From Vibrio brasiliensis LMG 20546 (GTDB lineage: Bacteria; Pseudomonadota; Gammaproteobacteria; Enterobacterales; Vibrionaceae): DNA of 64,000 bases. The translations under genes were made by a program, and so were the position numbers. This document shows positions 25,061 to 33,234 of the stretch, in pieces (the stretch's first letter is position 1; each line of letters begins with the position of its first letter). Where the stretch lies: positions 62,001-126,000 of the forward strand of contig NZ_AEVS01000077.1 of the NCBI RefSeq assembly GCF_000189255.1, read 5' to 3'. The notes beneath the pieces are model-generated. The model was not told where the DNA came from and searched no databases. It saw only the letters and a list, made by a program, of their open reading frames with translations.

Positions 25061-25978
25061 CTATGCCGATGCTTCCAGAGTATAAATCTGATCGAGGTTA
25101 TCGAGGATAAAATCGATAAAGGCACGAATATGAGGCTTCGGGTACTGGGTTGTCTTATACAGAGCGTAGATTTCTCCACTGCGGTTCTCCCGATATGAAG
25201 CATGCCACTCTGGTAATAGGTGTACCAGTCTGCCTTGTTGCAGATAGGGTTTGACCATCCAGTCAGAGAGCAGTAATACGCCAGTGCCTTGTAGTGCTCC
25301 CCATAGAACAGGGGAGCCCCCTCTTGAACTTAGGTTGCCTGTGACCATCACCTGTTTGTTTACCTTACCGCGCTGAAAGTGCCAGTGACTTCGTTGACGT
25401 TTTTGGCTGATGAGTAAGCAGTTGTGGTCGGCCAGGTCGTCGGGTGCGGTGATCTCGGGATGGTTATTGAGGTAGTCAGGGGAAGCAACCAGCAGGGTTT
25501 GATTGGTCATCAGTTTTCGAGCTCGTAAACGGCTGTCTTTAGGTGAGCCGATACGGATGGCTATATCGATGTTTTCGCTGTTGAGATCGACGACGTTATT
25601 ATCCAGTTCAAGCTCGACTTTGACTTTTGGGTATTGCTGCAAAAACTTAGGGATCAAAGGGGCTAGGAAGATATTGCCGAAACTCTCAAAGGCGGAGATG
25701 CGCAATAGCCCTTCCGGTTGACGATGGGTTTTCTTCATCTCTTCAACCAGAGTGTTAGCGTTGTCGAGCAGTGGCAGCGCCTGTTGGTGAAAGTACTGAC
25801 CTTCTTCGGTGAGCAGAAGTTGTCGCGTGCTGCGCTTGAACAGTGTGGTTTTGAGTTGGGCTTCGAGGTTGTCTATGTTTCTCGCCACCGATGAAGGTGC
25901 CATGTTCAACACGCTGCCAGCCTGAGAAAAACTGCCTGACTCGACCACTTGATTAAAGATTCGGATTAGGTCTAACAC
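25061..25978 (-). CDS. LysR-family transcriptional regulator
   Basis: A 305-aa LysR regulator with the N-terminal helix-turn-helix SGSFSQAGSVLNMAPSSVARNIDNLEAQLKTTLFKRSTR and a LysR effector domain with RISAFESFGNIFLAP and LELDNNVVDL. GTG 25978 is preferred, having GAGG 7 nt upstream, to the TTG at 26008. It is divergent from the AhpD-like gene, and by the usual LysR arrangement probably controls it. It belongs to the CrgA-like group. Confidence 0.88.
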   Translation of the reverse strand: MLDLIRIFNQVVESGSFSQAGSVLNMAPSSVARNIDNLEAQLKTTLFKRSTRQLLLTEEGQYFHQQALPLLDNANTLVEEMKKTHRQPEGLLRISAFESFGNIFLAPLIPKFLQQYPKVKVELELDNNVVDLNSENIDIAIRIGSPKDSRLRARKLMTNQTLLVASPDYLNNHPEITAPDDLADHNCLLISQKRQRSHWHFQRGKVNKQVMVTGNLSSRGGSPVLWGALQGTGVLLLSDWMVKPYLQQGRLVHLLPEWHASYRENRSGEIYALYKTTQYPKPHIRAFIDFILDNLDQIYTLEASA

Positions 25979-26099
25979 TGTCGTACCTCGCCTTTGCGTT
26001 TTGTGCAAAACTGAATCGATTATGTTGGGTATTCTGCATAAATATAGATTGAATCACAATGGCTGTGACTTTTCGAACAATCACATAAAGGAACAGACT

Positions 26100-26540
26100 A
26101 TGACTACACGAATCAATATTGCTCAAGTGGAACCCAAAGCGTTAACGGCGATGTTAAGCGTGGAGGGCTATGTAACTGAAGCGCGCTTGTCGGCGTCGCT
26201 TAAGAAGCTTATAAAGCTGCGTGCCTCGATAATTAACCAGTGCGCTTACTGTATTGAAATGCATGTGACCGAAGCGGAGAAGCTGGGTATTGATGCTAAA
26301 AAGCTGTTTGCTCTGGCGGCATGGAAGGAGTCGCCGCTGTTTGACGCTGAAGAGAGAGCGGTACTGGCGCTGACTGATGAAATGACACTGATTGCCAAAG
26401 GCGGAGTGTCTGATGAGGTTTACCAAGTCGCACGTGAATATCTTGGTGAGGAGTTGCTAGCGCAGGCGATGATGCAAGTGATTATGATCAATGCCTGGAA
26501 CCGATTTGCGGTGGCAACAAAAATGACCCATGAGCAGTAA
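26100..26540 (+). CDS. Carboxymuconolactone decarboxylase/AhpD-like protein
   Basis: A 146-aa all-helical AhpD-family protein. The redox pair is in NQCAYCIEMHVTEA (CxxC with the downstream histidine), the signature of AhpD-like alkylhydroperoxidases. AAAGGA precedes ATG 26100; an upstream frame to 26001 is a shadow. It is divergent from the LysR gene. Likely a thiol peroxidase-type protein acting on organic hydroperoxides, though its partner is not nearby. Confidence 0.87.
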   Translation: MTTRINIAQVEPKALTAMLSVEGYVTEARLSASLKKLIKLRASIINQCAYCIEMHVTEAEKLGIDAKKLFALAAWKESPLFDAEERAVLALTDEMTLIAKGGVSDEVYQVAREYLGEELLAQAMMQVIMINAWNRFAVATKMTHEQ

Positions 26541-26620
26541 GCAGGTGGCAGGTTAAATAGCTTTCATCTATAATCCTTGCGCTTTTATCCGGGACACCCC
26601 AATTTCACTCTGGAAAGATT

Positions 26621-27355
26621 ATGATTTCGAAAAACCAACTTAAATTACTTCGAGCTTTAGGCCAAAAGAAACAACGCAAGGCGCATGGTCTGTTTTTGGT
26701 CCAGGGTGAAAAGAATGTTCTTGAGTTGGCCAATAGCGAACTGACCGTAAAGCAGATTTTTGCTACGGGCGAGTTTCTGGCGCAGCATGCTCAGGAGCTA
26801 AGTGGCTTTGAGTGTATTGAGGCATCACTTGATGAACTGACTAAAGCGAGTACGCTGGTGAGTAACAATGCGGCGATTGCTGTGGTTGAGATCCCAAGTG
26901 TTGAAGTGCCAAAAGCGCAAGGTTTGATGATTGCTTTAGATGGTGTGTCTGATCCAGGCAACTTGGGTACCATTATTCGTGTCGCTGACTGGTATGGCAT
27001 TAAACACATTGTTGCCAGCACTGATTGCGCTGACCCATATAACCCGAAAACCATCAGTGCGACTATGGGCAGTTTTGGTCGCGTGACGGTGAGTCAGCTT
27101 GATCTGCCTGCGTATCTTGAGCAAGCGAACCTGCCAGTTTATGGTGCGTTTTTAGAAGGCGAGAGTGTACATCGTACGGAGTTTTCTGCGCAGGGGATTT
27201 TACTGATGGGTAGTGAGTCTCACGGCGTCCGCGAGCAGGCAGCTAAGTTTGTGACAGATAAGATTACTATCCCCGCTTTTGGTGGCGCCGAGTCACTCAA
27301 CGTTGCGATGGCGACGGGGATCATTCTCGATAACCTGCGTCGTCAGCACAGCTAA
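26621..27355 (+). CDS. TrmH-family RNA 2'-O-methyltransferase
   Basis: A 244-aa SPOUT methyltransferase. An N-terminal RNA-binding region (KLLRALGQKKQRKAHGLFLVQGEKNVLEL) precedes the knotted domain with motif 1 LDGVSDPGNLGTIIRVADWYG, motif 2 LLMGSESHGVREQ and motif 3 IPAFGGAESLNVAMATGIILDNLRR. It methylates a ribose in rRNA or tRNA; the length and N-terminal domain suggest an rRNA enzyme of the RlmB/TsnR kind. The precise target is not determinable. Confidence 0.9.
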   Translation: MISKNQLKLLRALGQKKQRKAHGLFLVQGEKNVLELANSELTVKQIFATGEFLAQHAQELSGFECIEASLDELTKASTLVSNNAAIAVVEIPSVEVPKAQGLMIALDGVSDPGNLGTIIRVADWYGIKHIVASTDCADPYNPKTISATMGSFGRVTVSQLDLPAYLEQANLPVYGAFLEGESVHRTEFSAQGILLMGSESHGVREQAAKFVTDKITIPAFGGAESLNVAMATGIILDNLRRQHS

Positions 27356-27371
27356 GACGCAGTTTTCGATT

Positions 27372-27393
27372 CAGCGAGGCAGTGGTCTCGCTG
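27372..27393. terminator. Convergent hairpin
   Basis: CAGCGAG and CTCGCTG around an 8-nt loop, between the convergent methyltransferase and ferredoxin genes. Weak flanking T content. Confidence 0.4.
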
Positions 27394-27717
27394 CTATTTC
27401 TCTAGCATGTCTAGCTTGTTAGGCACACCATTCCACTTTTCAGCTTCGTCCATGGCTGGTTTTACTTCAGTCTGAACTGGCCACAGCTCTGCTAACTCAG
27501 CATTCAATTGAATGTAGATAGTTTGATCATCAGGCACTTCGTCTTCCTGAAAGATCGCATGTGCATCACACTCGTCAACACACAGACCACAATCGATACA
27601 CTCGATCGGGTTGATGACCATAAAATTTGGCCCTTCATGGAAGGCATCAGCAGGGCATACCGCGACACAGTCAGTATATTTACATTGGATACAGTTATCC
27701 GTTACCACAAACGCCAT
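27394..27717 (-). CDS. fdxA: 7Fe ferredoxin FdxA
   Basis: A 107-aa ferredoxin with the 3Fe-4S/4Fe-4S pattern: [14 protein letters not shown] (one ligand position altered, as in seven-iron ferredoxins) and [12 protein letters not shown]. The C-terminal half, [18 protein letters not shown] and onward, is typical of Azotobacter FdI-like FdxA. Soluble electron carrier; partner unknown. Confidence 0.93.
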   Translation of the reverse strand: MAFVVTDNCIQCKYTDCVAVCPADAFHEGPNFMVINPIECIDCGLCVDECDAHAIFQEDEVPDDQTIYIQLNAELAELWPVQTEVKPAMDEAEKWNGVPNKLDMLEK

Positions 27718-27929
27718 GACGATCCGCTCTTAAGTTAGTCAAAATTGAAGAATGGGGATAATACTCATCCCAAGCCAAAATTCAACATTCTGTGTAGCGA
27801 ATCTTGGTCTAAATGAGTCCATCAAATTGATTTAGTATGACAGACAATTCAATTTCTCGTAAAATGCGCGCCATTGTGAGCTAGCCGTTCTCGGTCTGGC
27901 TAAGACACCTATGATTACGAGACATCAAC

Positions 27930-29546
27930 ATGATACGTTTAACTGAAATTAAGCTTCCTTTAGATCACGAGGAAGAGGCGTTAATCGCTGCGATTACAAA
28001 GAAACTTGGTATTTCTGCTGACCAGGTTATCTCTTTCAATATCTTCAGACGTGGCTACGATGCTCGTAAGAAAGCAAACATCCTACTTATCTATACTCTG
28101 GACGTTGTTGTTGAAAACGAACAGACACTTTTAGAGCAATTCGTTAGCGATCCGCATGTAAAACAGACGCCAGATATGGAATATAAGTTTGTTGCACAAG
28201 CACCTGAAAATCTGACGGAGCGTCCGGTTGTAATTGGTTTTGGTCCTTGTGGCCTATTTGCTGGTCTTGTTCTGGCGCAGATGGGTTTCAAACCAATCAT
28301 TGTTGAACGCGGTAAAGAAGTTCGTGAGCGTACTAAAGACACCTTTGGTTTCTGGCGTAAGCGTACCCTTAACACTGAATCAAATGTACAGTTTGGTGAG
28401 GGCGGTGCGGGTACTTTCTCTGACGGTAAGCTATACAGCCAGGTGAAGGATCCAAACTTCTACGGTCGTAAAGTGATCACTGAGTTTGTTGAAGCTGGCG
28501 CGCCAGAAGAGATTCTGTACGTGAGCAAGCCGCATATCGGTACCTTTAAACTGGTTACCATGATCGAAAAAATGCGCGCGAAAATCATCGAACTGGGTGG
28601 CGAAATTCGTTTCAGCACTCGCGTTGATAATATCCATATGGATGGCGAGCAGATCACTGGTCTTACTCTGTCTAATGGTGAAGAGATTCACTCACGTTAT
28701 GTGGTTCTGGCAGTTGGTCACAGTGCTCGTGATACGTTTGAAATGCTGCATGAACGCGGTGTCTACATGGAAGCGAAGCCTTTCTCAGTAGGATTCCGTA
28801 TCGAACACAAACAGTCGATGATTGATGAAGCGCGCTTTGGTAAAAACGCGGGTAACCCAATTCTTGGCGCAGCAGACTACAAACTGGTTCACCACTGTAA
28901 GAATGGTCGTACTGTATACAGCTTCTGTATGTGTCCGGGCGGAACTGTTGTTGCAGCAACCTCTGAAGAAGGCCGCGTTGTAACTAACGGCATGAGTCAA
29001 TACTCTCGTGCGGAGCGTAACGCGAACAGTGCTATCGTGGTTGGCATTGACCCTGAGCGTGATTACCCGGGAGACCCTCTGGCTGGTATTCGTTTCCAAC
29101 GTGAACTGGAATCAGGAGCTTACGTACTAGGCGGTGAAAACTATGACGCACCAGCGCAGAAGATCGGTGACTTCCTCAAAGGTCGCGATCCAAGCCAGAT
29201 TGGTGATGTTGAGCCTTCATTTACTCCTGGTATCAAACTGACAGATATTTCTAAGGCTCTGCCAGACTTTGCGATTGAAGCGATTCGCGAAGCGATTCCT
29301 GCGTTTGATAAGAAGATCAAAGGTTTTGCTTCTGACGATGGTTTACTGACCGGTGTTGAGACTCGAACGTCTTCTCCAGTTTGTATCAAGCGTGGTAAAG
29401 ACTTCCAAAGCGTTAACCTGAAAGGCTTCTTCCCTGCGGGCGAAGGTGCTGGTTACGCGGGTGGTATCTTATCTGCAGGTATCGACGGCATCAAAGTTGC
29501 TGAAGCTCTAGCAAAAGCTATGGTTGCTGACGCTGAAAACGCTTAA
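27930..29546 (+). CDS. FAD-dependent dehydrogenase (COG2509-type)
   Basis: A 538-aa flavoprotein. After an N-terminal domain of about 95 residues comes the FAD-binding dinucleotide fold VVIGFGPCGLFAGLVLAQMG, and then NVQFGEGGAGTFSDGKLYSQVKD, both highly typical of this uncharacterised dehydrogenase family widespread in gammaproteobacteria. The C-terminal GFFPAGEGAGYAGGILSAGIDGIKVAEAL is the second FAD contact. No substrate is known with certainty. It is monocistronic with a terminator behind it. Confidence 0.88.
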   Translation: MIRLTEIKLPLDHEEEALIAAITKKLGISADQVISFNIFRRGYDARKKANILLIYTLDVVVENEQTLLEQFVSDPHVKQTPDMEYKFVAQAPENLTERPVVIGFGPCGLFAGLVLAQMGFKPIIVERGKEVRERTKDTFGFWRKRTLNTESNVQFGEGGAGTFSDGKLYSQVKDPNFYGRKVITEFVEAGAPEEILYVSKPHIGTFKLVTMIEKMRAKIIELGGEIRFSTRVDNIHMDGEQITGLTLSNGEEIHSRYVVLAVGHSARDTFEMLHERGVYMEAKPFSVGFRIEHKQSMIDEARFGKNAGNPILGAADYKLVHHCKNGRTVYSFCMCPGGTVVAATSEEGRVVTNGMSQYSRAERNANSAIVVGIDPERDYPGDPLAGIRFQRELESGAYVLGGENYDAPAQKIGDFLKGRDPSQIGDVEPSFTPGIKLTDISKALPDFAIEAIREAIPAFDKKIKGFASDDGLLTGVETRTSSPVCIKRGKDFQSVNLKGFFPAGEGAGYAGGILSAGIDGIKVAEALAKAMVADAENA

Positions 29547-29571
29547 CCCCAACCTCTAAGCGAAAGACATT

Positions 29572-29600
29572 AAGGCTCTTCAGTGTGAAGGGCCTTTTTT
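29572..29600 (+). terminator. Rho-independent terminator
   Basis: AAGGCTCTTCA-gtg-TGAAGGGCCTT with one T-G pair and six T behind it. Confidence 0.88.
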
Positions 29601-29616
29601 GTGCCGGCTTATTAGA

Positions 29617-29701
29617 GGGACAGGCACCTTAAGTACTTGGCTCTCTACTCTATTTTGAGGGGACATACATCACTACGAATAGCTTTATCGGGACATGCAC
29701 C
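29617..29701 (+). repeat. Three GGGACA-type direct repeats left of the RAYT gene
   Basis: GGGACAGGCACC (29617-29628), GGGACATACATC (29660-29671) and GGGACATGCACC (29690-29701), all on the plus strand. The last is preceded by TTATC; an inverted TTATCGGGACAGGC lies at the other side of the transposase near 31004-31017, so the two may mark the element's ends. Confidence 0.6.
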
Positions 29702-29885
29702 AGAGCGAAGACAGCTATACGTAGTGAAAATAATCTTGCTAGTGGACTCTATACGTTCGATTCCAGACAAATTTCAATGTTAAGGCTGATTTTAGCGAAG
29801 ATTGAGCTTTTTGGAGGTATTTGAGGGATCGAGAAGCGCTAACCCCGTCATGTTTGGTTAGAATTTATAGTTCTGAACTAGGAAA

Positions 29886-30848
29886 CTAGCAGTCCAATCG
29901 AAATAAATTGATGCGTTTTCGATTGAATACACGTCTGGCGATCATTGCGCTCTTTATACAGCCTACACTGGTAGTGCGGGGACGTTCTAATTCTGTACAA
30001 GCTTTAAGCCAGTTTAGCTGGTTGATGTTAAGGCGCTCTAGTATTGGTGGTGTATTTTCACTTAACTGAGCTTTGTCTTCTCGACACTGACGTGCGCTCC
30101 AATCAACTAACTCAATATAGTCGATGAGCCGGAAAGGAATGCCATCGAGTTGAGAATGGGCTGAATTGCCTATAAATGGATGGAGGCAAGGAGCAGTTTC
30201 TTGTTGATTGTTCAATGCCTCTATTCTCGCCTGAATCGATGTATAGTCTGAGGCCTCTGGCGTCTTCGCTATCCCTGCTCTCAATGGATTTAGATCGACA
30301 TACGCCATGGCAGCTGCAAGTGCTTTCTCATCAAGCAGGGCCTGACTTTTAAAACGACTTTCCCAAAAATGACCTTTGCACTCATCTTCTCGGTTGGCTT
30401 GGCAGGCAATGTCAAAGTTGAGCTCTTTCATAAACCAACTTAGGCTCCATAATCGTTCTCGCCAGGACTCAATAATGGCCATGCAGGCTTCAATTTCAGT
30501 ATTGCTGGTGAGTTGCCCTTCTATCCATCTCGCCACTAAACTTGGTAGTTTGTGGTCTTGCTTCCAACGTTCAACTACCTCTCGACTTGATAAGCTTAGA
30601 GCCTTTGAGCGATTGATATGAACAACCAAATGGTAGTGGTTAGTCATGATGGCGTAGGCGCAGATATCAATGCAATAGACTTGCGTAAGTGCCAGCATCT
30701 TTCGTTTAATCCAGTCTCGTCGATGCTGATAACTTTGCTGGGTAACGGGGTCTTTCCCACAGAGAAAACTTCGTCGGACACAGCGAGAGACGCAATGATA
30801 ATAAGGTGTAGCATCGACACACAGTTGGTGTTTTCTAGCGGTTGTCAT
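29886..30848 (-). CDS. REP-associated tyrosine transposase (RAYT, Y1/HUH family)
   Basis: A 320-aa IS200/IS605-like Y1 transposase of the REP-associated type. The HUH pair is in AYAIMTNHYHLVVH and the catalytic tyrosine in AMAYVDLNPLRAG; GHFWESRFKSQALLDE is also typical. The C-terminal 100 residues are extended compared with short IS200 transposases. ATG 30848 is preferred to TTG 30860. Such genes are usually single-copy and domesticated, and act on short palindromic repeats scattered in the host genome. Flanking GGACA repeats fit that picture. No partner genes. Confidence 0.9.
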   Translation of the reverse strand: MTTARKHQLCVDATPYYHCVSRCVRRSFLCGKDPVTQQSYQHRRDWIKRKMLALTQVYCIDICAYAIMTNHYHLVVHINRSKALSLSSREVVERWKQDHKLPSLVARWIEGQLTSNTEIEACMAIIESWRERLWSLSWFMKELNFDIACQANREDECKGHFWESRFKSQALLDEKALAAAMAYVDLNPLRAGIAKTPEASDYTSIQARIEALNNQQETAPCLHPFIGNSAHSQLDGIPFRLIDYIELVDWSARQCREDKAQLSENTPPILERLNINQLNWLKACTELERPRTTSVGCIKSAMIARRVFNRKRINLFRLDC

Positions 30849-30935
30849 CTTTTCGTCCAAGCGGTGAGTTATCCACTTAGGTTAAGAAAGACATTAATAC
30901 GCAGCAATCTGGAATGATTCAACCTTCCACCGAGG

Positions 30936-31013
30936 TATCAACAACTCATACCATTTTCATCCTTTATGGTGTGTGTCCTTCTAAGAAAGCGGGTGTTTAC
31001 GGAGCCTGTCCCG
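30936..31013. repeat. RAYT-associated repeat unit, right side
   Basis: TATCAACAAC (30936-30945), a 19-nt spacer, then TTATGGTGTGTGTCCTT (30964-30980), followed by GGAGCCTGTCCCG (31001-31013). The first two blocks recur in the same order and near-equal spacing at 31772-31812. Confidence 0.6.
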
Positions 31014-31017
31014 ATAA

Positions 31018-31044
31018 GAAAAAGCGAGCCGTTTGGGGCTCGCT
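31018..31044 (-). terminator. Terminator of the 175-aa membrane protein gene
   Basis: AGCGAGCC and GGCTCGCT, 6-nt loop, with five A to the left that become the U-tract for leftward transcription. Confidence 0.82.
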
Positions 31045-31053
31045 ATATAATCA

Positions 31054-31581
31054 TTAACTTTCCATGACCAGACTGTCTTCTGTAGGCTCTATCTCAGGCG
31101 CTGCCAGGAGTGCTTCTCTTAGGTTTTTCAGCGAAACAGGTAAATCGTTTCTATAAAACCCAGGGGTAAAACCATCGGGTCTCGGAGGCAAAGAGTGGAT
31201 AAAACGACCTACAATGTCTTTTGTTGATTCGCTGATTTCTTCTTCGTTGATGAGTCTTGGGAAGACATTTTCGTTGATGATACTAAGTAAATCGCCAATC
31301 ACTTGCGAGTAGCTAGCTACGTTCTCGCTGGTGACCGACTGATAGACGAAGTAGTAGTTTGCCACACGAAAAAGTGCATCTCCCTGTTTTTGAGAAATGC
31401 ACCCTGAATCGACCATGACGCTGATGTCATCTTTTAATCTCAACTTGAGCTTATCGACTTGTACAGAAAGTGTCTTTTTGGTGATAATTTCTTCTTTTTG
31501 ACGTTGATTGACATGAAAGAAATAGAAGGTGAGAAGCAAAAGTAACACGATAAGTAGTGCTACGATGATAAAAACAAGCAT
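31054..31581 (-). CDS. Membrane-anchored hypothetical protein
   Basis: A 175-aa protein from ATG 31581 (a TTG at 31626 would add 15 residues). It opens with one strong hydrophobic segment, LVFIIVALLIVLLLLLTFYF, followed by a basic, coiled-coil-like region and a soluble helical domain that should face the cytoplasm or periplasm. No family recognised. It lies between two copies of the RAYT-associated repeat and is orphan in orientation. Function unknown. Confidence 0.65.
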   Translation of the reverse strand: MLVFIIVALLIVLLLLLTFYFFHVNQRQKEEIITKKTLSVQVDKLKLRLKDDISVMVDSGCISQKQGDALFRVANYYFVYQSVTSENVASYSQVIGDLLSIINENVFPRLINEEEISESTKDIVGRFIHSLPPRPDGFTPGFYRNDLPVSLKNLREALLAAPEIEPTEDSLVMES

Positions 31582-31771
31582 AGAGAACCGAGCAGAATGA
31601 GACTTATAATGATGAAACGTAAGCAAAGTTTATAGAATACCTCTATGGTAATCAAAACATAGTCTTGTATTTATGACTGGTCGCTCATCTGGGTGATAAC
31701 TTTGTTATTTTCATCGCATTTCGCTACTGTTACCAGTGCTGTTCAAGTGACAACACTGGCTAAAGACACCC

Positions 31772-31812
31772 TATCAACAACCTCGAAGACATCATTATTA
31801 TGGTGTGTGTCC
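31772..31812. repeat. RAYT-associated repeat unit, second copy
   Basis: TATCAACAAC (31772-31781) then TTATGGTGTGTGTCC (31798-31812), matching the unit at 30936-30980. Just upstream, CCAGTG and CACTGG form a stem at about 31734-31758. Confidence 0.6.
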
Positions 31813-31849
31813 TCTTAAAACTCTTAAAAACTTCCTCCTAAAACAGTTC

Positions 31850-32188
31850 TTATTCGAATGTCCAAGAGAAGCCTGAGCTGTAGCTGCCATTTGGGCTAGA
31901 TTTGAAGTAACTCTTCACGTTGCCTCCATCAAATTCTTTAACGTAGCAATCTGTGCTGCCATAACCACTGGTTAATCCATTGTCTCCGAATGGGCGACTT
32001 GTGGCTTCCTGACAGTCATCGTAATAATAGCCTTGGTCGCCAGGCACAAAGTTTTTCTTATGAGTAGAGTTCATTGAAGACATTATATCGTTGTGGATTT
32101 CAATGCTTTTAGCAAACAGGTCATCAGCAGAAGCTGACGCAGAGAAGAGTATTAGTGCGGCACTAATGACACGATATTTTGAAAGCAT
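31850..32188 (-). CDS. Small secreted hypothetical protein
   Basis: A 112-aa protein with a clean signal peptide (cleavage after ASA near residue 21). The mature part of about 90 residues is rich in Gly, Ser, Tyr and Asp, with two cysteines (in DDCQEA and STDCYV) that may form a disulfide. No known domain. It is divergent from the DUF2975/HTH pair across a region with a large palindrome, suggesting shared regulation. Function unknown. Confidence 0.68.
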   Translation of the reverse strand: MLSKYRVISAALILFSASASADDLFAKSIEIHNDIMSSMNSTHKKNFVPGDQGYYYDDCQEATSRPFGDNGLTSGYGSTDCYVKEFDGGNVKSYFKSSPNGSYSSGFSWTFE

Positions 32189-32257
32189 AAAGACCTCAAT
32201 TTGTTCAATGATTTGGTGATAATTGATTATTAAATTATATCCTTACCGTGTGTTTTT

Positions 32258-32294
32258 CAATAATTAATTATCGTAAAACGATAATTAATTATTG
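32258..32294. promoter_or_regulatory. Perfect 16-bp palindrome, candidate operator
   Basis: CAATAATTAATTATCG-taaaa-CGATAATTAATTATTG, centred between the divergent secreted-protein and DUF2975 genes. Related ATTGATTAT half-sites occur on each side (near 32222 and 32333). A good candidate binding site for the YozG-like HTH protein encoded at 32891. Confidence 0.6.
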
Positions 32295-32351
32295 TCATTT
32301 TGGTTTTAGAACACTACTATACAATCAAATTATTGATTATCGAGGTTAGAT

Positions 32352-32879
32352 ATGTCGCAGCACTCTATTAGCACTTTTAGTCGTAAGTTGCTTATTTTGT
32401 TCTGGTTTTCATTCGTTTTTGTTGCCGCGTTCGATACCACTTTATGGTTTAGCGTAACTTTGTTTAATGTACATTGGATTGACGCCAGCTTTCCTGTTGA
32501 GGTTGAACTGCCTTTATCGCTGACACGTTCATTGGTCGCCTACATCCCAAGTATGTTCTCTGCCTTTTTGACCATGGCGCTGTTGTGGCAACTAATTTCA
32601 CTGTTTGGCTTGTACGAGAAAGGACAAATTTTCGAACAGAAAAATGCACAGTGTTACAAGAAACTCAGCTATCTGTTGATCGCAACGCCTTTTATTAGTG
32701 CAATCAGTGAATTACTTCTTAGTATTGCTTTATCGTACAATGGAGATGAATGGTACTTCTCAATAAGCGTTGATGATGTGGACGTTACTATGATGGTGAT
32801 CGGACTGATTGTTCGTGTCATTGCAGTGGTAATGGAAAGAGCAGCAGAACTGCAACAAGAGAGTGAGTTAACAATTTAA
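32352..32879 (+). CDS. DUF2975 membrane protein
   Basis: A 175-aa protein with four predicted membrane helices (about 11-32, 55-77, 95-118, 135-155) and an FGLYEKGQIFEQKNAQCYKKLSY segment characteristic of DUF2975. In many bacteria DUF2975 proteins are encoded directly before a short YozG-type HTH regulator, as here. They may sense an envelope or membrane signal, but the role is not established. Confidence 0.83.
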   Translation: MSQHSISTFSRKLLILFWFSFVFVAAFDTTLWFSVTLFNVHWIDASFPVEVELPLSLTRSLVAYIPSMFSAFLTMALLWQLISLFGLYEKGQIFEQKNAQCYKKLSYLLIATPFISAISELLLSIALSYNGDEWYFSISVDDVDVTMMVIGLIVRVIAVVMERAAELQQESELTI

Positions 32880-32890
32880 GCGAATGGTAT

Positions 32891-33112
32891 ATGGCGATTG
32901 TAATTAATCTGGATGTAATGCTGGCGAAGAGAAAGATGCGTTCCAATGAACTGGCCAAATTGGTTGGGATCACAGAGCAAAATCTATCTGTGCTTAAGAA
33001 TGGTCGTGCTAAAGCGGTCAAGTTGGCGACGCTAGAAGCGATATGTAAGCATTTGGATTGCCAACCTGGCGACATTCTGGAATACGCCCCTAGTGAGACA
33101 GAAGCTCAGTAG
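32891..33112 (+). CDS. YozG-like HTH transcriptional regulator (Cro/CI family)
   Basis: A 73-aa single-domain regulator: VINLDVMLAKRKMRSNELAKLVGITEQNLSVLKNGRAKAVKLATLEAICKHLDCQPGDILEY in outline is the typical YozG/Xre fold, with the recognition helix around ITEQNLSVLKNG (about 28-39). It follows the DUF2975 gene by 11 bp and is surely co-expressed. It probably represses the promoter region with the palindrome at 32258-32294. Confidence 0.88.
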   Translation: MAIVINLDVMLAKRKMRSNELAKLVGITEQNLSVLKNGRAKAVKLATLEAICKHLDCQPGDILEYAPSETEAQ

Positions 33113-33151
33113 GGGCAGGCTCAGACTCTTCAATACTCTTTAAAAAGACAG

Positions 33152-33189
33152 CTACCGCCGTTTGTATATGCAAGTCCGGCGGGTCTTTT
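33152..33189 (+). terminator. Probable terminator
   Basis: ACCGCCG and CGGCGGGT (one extra G) separated by about 17 nt and followed by CTTTT, after the HTH gene and before the efflux operon. Confidence 0.5.
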
Positions 33190-33234
33190 GAACCATAGTA
33201 GTCTTTTGGCTACACAACCTATTGGAACAAAACC

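Noticed and set aside
29886-30848. Complete insertion sequence with terminal repeats
   Set aside because: Flanking repeats are short, dispersed and not paired as simple IS ends; a domesticated RAYT is the better description.
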